A DNA stretch of 15,156 bases from contig JAEYYS010000442.1 in the NCBI GenBank assembly GCA_023428335.1, positions 1 through 15,156 of the forward strand, read 5' to 3'. The notes below the pieces were generated by a model. That model worked only from the letters and a program-made list of their open reading frames with translations. It was not told the origin of the DNA and did no database searches. Each line of letters begins with the position of its first letter. Positions within the stretch are counted from its first letter, which is position 1. This document shows positions 13,829 to 15,156 of the stretch, one piece after another. Made by a program: the position numbers and the translations under genes. The DNA comes from Verrucomicrobiota bacterium. GTDB lineage: Bacteria > Verrucomicrobiota > Verrucomicrobiia > Verrucomicrobiales > Verrucomicrobiaceae.

Positions 13829-14107
13829 ATGAACCCTTGGACCCCGCCGCAAAGCGTGAACCTGGCCGATCTCGGCTTCATGGACGCGCGCAGCAAGCTC
13901 ATTGATCTGGCTGCCTTCCTCGACCGCGTCCAGCGGGCAGGGCAGGAGGGCGATTTTCGCGTCCAGGCCCTGAAGCGCGCGATCGGCCTGCTCTCGCTCG
14001 ATCAACCGAGCCGGGCCCGCGAGGTCCTGCTCAGCTTCAGTGATCCCAGCACCGAGCCGGTGGCCAAGGCCGCCATGCAGGGTGCCATCGGTGCCTGCCC
14101 ACCCTAA
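13829..14107 (+). CDS. Small unknown protein upstream of the TatD/EboB-like gene
   Basis: A 92-residue protein with no signal peptide or membrane helix. The middle, MDARSKLIDLAAFLDRVQRAG followed by DFRVQALKRAIGLL and PSRAREVLLSFSDPSTEP, reads as helical, and it ends in AAMQGAIGACPP. I do not recognise a named family, though the coherent helices and codon use support a real protein. It is followed after 19 bases by the TatD-like hydrolase on the same strand, so the two are probably one operon. A link to the EboA/EboB type of metabolite export cluster is possible from position only. The start is supported by the promoter-like site directly before it. Confidence 0.65.
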   Translation: MNPWTPPQSVNLADLGFMDARSKLIDLAAFLDRVQRAGQEGDFRVQALKRAIGLLSLDQPSRAREVLLSFSDPSTEPVAKAAMQGAIGACPP

Positions 14108-14126
14108 CGCTTTTCTCGTCGCCCCC

Positions 14127-14930
14127 ATGAATTACATCGAGCCCCACGGCCACATGGTCAGCCGGACCACGGACGATTACGAGCGCATGGCCCTCGCCGG
14201 CTGTCAGGCGATCTGTGAACCGGCTTTCTGGGCCGGTTTCGACCGCGCCTCCGCCCAGGGTTTTTACGACTACTTCCGCCAGATCACTGAATACGAACCC
14301 AAGCGCGCGGCCCGCTTTGGCATCGCCCACTACTGCTGGCTCTGCATCAACCCGAAGGAGTCCGAGGACATGCAGTTGGCCGAGGAGGTCATCGGCCTGA
14401 TCCCGGAATTCCTCGGTCGGCCGGGTGTGCTCGGCATTGGCGAGATCGGCCTCAACAAAAACAGTCGCAACGAGCTGCGCATCTTTGAGCGCCACCTGCA
14501 GGTGGCGCAGGATCACGATCAACTCGTGCTCATCCACACGCCCCATTTGGAGGACAAGCTCAAGGGCACGAAACTGATCCTCGACGCCCTGAAAAACTTC
14601 TCCGGCATTCAGGCCGAGCGTGTCATCATCGACCATGTCGAGGAACACACGATCGACCTCGTGCTCGATCAGGGTTTCTGGGCCGGCATCACCCTCTATC
14701 CGGAAAGCAAGTGCACGCCGCCGCGCGCCATCGACATGCTCGAACAGCGGCGCGCCGAGCGGATCTGGATGAACAGTGCCTGCGATTGGGGCATCAGCGA
14801 TCCGCTCGCCGTGCCGCGCACGATGCAGGAGATGCGCCGGCGCGGCTGGTCGCCGGAGATGGTCCAACGCGTGGTCTGGGACAACCCGGCCGCCTTCATG
14901 GCGCAGTCGGGCAAGTTCGCCCTCGCCTGA
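14127..14930 (+). CDS. TatD family metal-dependent hydrolase, EboB-like
   Basis: A 267-residue TIM-barrel hydrolase of the amidohydrolase/TatD family. Metal-ligand candidates are in place: HGH (H7, H9) after the first strand, GEIG (E106), IHTPH (H137, H140), IDHVEEHT (H170) and SACDWG (D220). The motifs EPAFWAG (31-37), INPKE (74-78), GIGEIGLNKNS (103-113), WAGITLYPESK (185-195) and SACDWGISDPLAVPRTM (218-233) are much closer to the EboB subgroup than to housekeeping TatD nucleases. EboB belongs to the eboA-F clusters implicated in transport of a metabolite precursor to the envelope. No eboC to eboF gene follows here. The frame is open back to 14040, but ATG 14127 begins at the first barrel strand and avoids overlap with the upstream gene. 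Confidence 0.78.
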   Translation: MNYIEPHGHMVSRTTDDYERMALAGCQAICEPAFWAGFDRASAQGFYDYFRQITEYEPKRAARFGIAHYCWLCINPKESEDMQLAEEVIGLIPEFLGRPGVLGIGEIGLNKNSRNELRIFERHLQVAQDHDQLVLIHTPHLEDKLKGTKLILDALKNFSGIQAERVIIDHVEEHTIDLVLDQGFWAGITLYPESKCTPPRAIDMLEQRRAERIWMNSACDWGISDPLAVPRTMQEMRRRGWSPEMVQRVVWDNPAAFMAQSGKFALA

Positions 14931-14947
14931 GCCGGCGAACTTTCCCG

Positions 14948-14977
14948 GTGACAAAGCCGCGGCGCATCTGGTAAGGC
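14948..14977 (+). promoter_or_regulatory. Possible promoter of the ABC permease gene
   Basis: GTGACA (14948-14953) is followed after 17-18 bases by GTAAGGC (14971-14977), about 10 bases before the ATG at 14987. The -10 element is weak. If real, the transcript leader is very short, as for other genes in this window. Confidence 0.25.
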
Positions 14978-14986
14978 TTGGCCGCC

Positions 14987-15156
14987 ATGACCCGCACGCT
15001 CTCCCTTCGCGACTTCTCCATCGGCCTGGCGCTGCTGGCGGTGGTGGCGTTTTTTGCGGTGGCGGAACCGACCTTCCTCGCCTCGCGCAACCTGACCCTG
15101 CTGCTCACCGAGCTGTCGATCACGGCAACCCTGGCCATGGGCATGCTGCTGGTCAT
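14987..15156 (+). CDS. Sugar ABC transporter permease, N-terminal part (runs off the window)
   Basis: The frame from ATG 14987 gives MTRTLSLRDFSIGLALLAVVAFF, then EPTFLASRNLTLLLTE and LSITATLAMGMLLVI, and is open to the window end (56 complete codons plus two bases). The first helix, the FLASRNL motif after it and the AT-LAMGMLLVI second helix are characteristic of permeases of the RbsC/XylH/MglC group, which carry ribose, xylose, galactose and related sugars with a periplasmic binding protein and an ATPase. The rest of the protein (about 260-350 residues further) is outside the window. It lies 56 bases after the EboB-like gene. The particular sugar cannot be told. Confidence 0.8.
   Translation, partial: MTRTLSLRDFSIGLALLAVVAFFAVAEPTFLASRNLTLLLTELSITATLAMGMLLV

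Overview
The window looks like chromosomal DNA of a Verrucomicrobiota bacterium, most plausibly an Opitutaceae-like member. This is inferred from the family mix (secreted ThuA-like protein, 3-keto-disaccharide hydrolase domain fused to a PVC-type dehydrogenase and PVC-type haem c domain), from a palindrome matching the LexA-box type TGTTC-N4-GAACA known to me for Verrucomicrobia, from high GC, and from gene starts that mostly lack a Shine-Dalgarno sequence. No rRNA, CRISPR array, transposase or phage gene is visible.

Layout. 1-472: start of an unidentified minus-strand gene and a DUF423 membrane protein. 589-7577: three exported proteins in a row on the plus strand, a ThuA-like protein, a TPR protein ending in a thioredoxin-like domain with a CTHC motif, and a 1112-residue fusion of 3-keto-disaccharide hydrolase, PVC-type dehydrogenase, helical repeat and haem c domains. 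A tiny Cys-rich membrane protein is embedded on the minus strand between the last two. My reading is an extracytoplasmic carbohydrate module: sugar oxidation to 3-keto forms, cleavage, and electron transfer through haem. 7578-8440: 863 bases with no credible gene but with two short dispersed-type repeats, a dense chain of hairpins, and two long palindromes just before the next gene.

8441-9549 looks accessory: a lower-GC DUF4240 gene, a structured intergenic repeat, a lipoprotein gene that appears cut short, and an antitoxin-like ribbon-helix-helix gene with no visible toxin. 9698-12880 returns to ordinary high-GC genes: a fatty acid hydroxylase/sterol desaturase-family membrane enzyme, a convergent Nudix-like protein, and a divergent altronate dehydratase (UxaA). 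12900-13199 carries a LexA-type operator followed by a 68-residue single-pass membrane protein, a candidate SOS-induced membrane peptide. 13458-13626 holds two tandem tRNA-Lys genes (UUU and CUU) on the minus strand. 13829-14930 holds a small unknown gene and a TatD-family hydrolase resembling EboB, without other ebo genes; the window ends in the first 56 codons of a sugar ABC transporter permease.

The strongest leads are the LexA-box/membrane-peptide pair, the structured non-coding stretch 7917-8280, the hydrolase-dehydrogenase-cytochrome fusion, and the 8298-9549 accessory island. All family assignments come from reading the translated sequence; no search was run.
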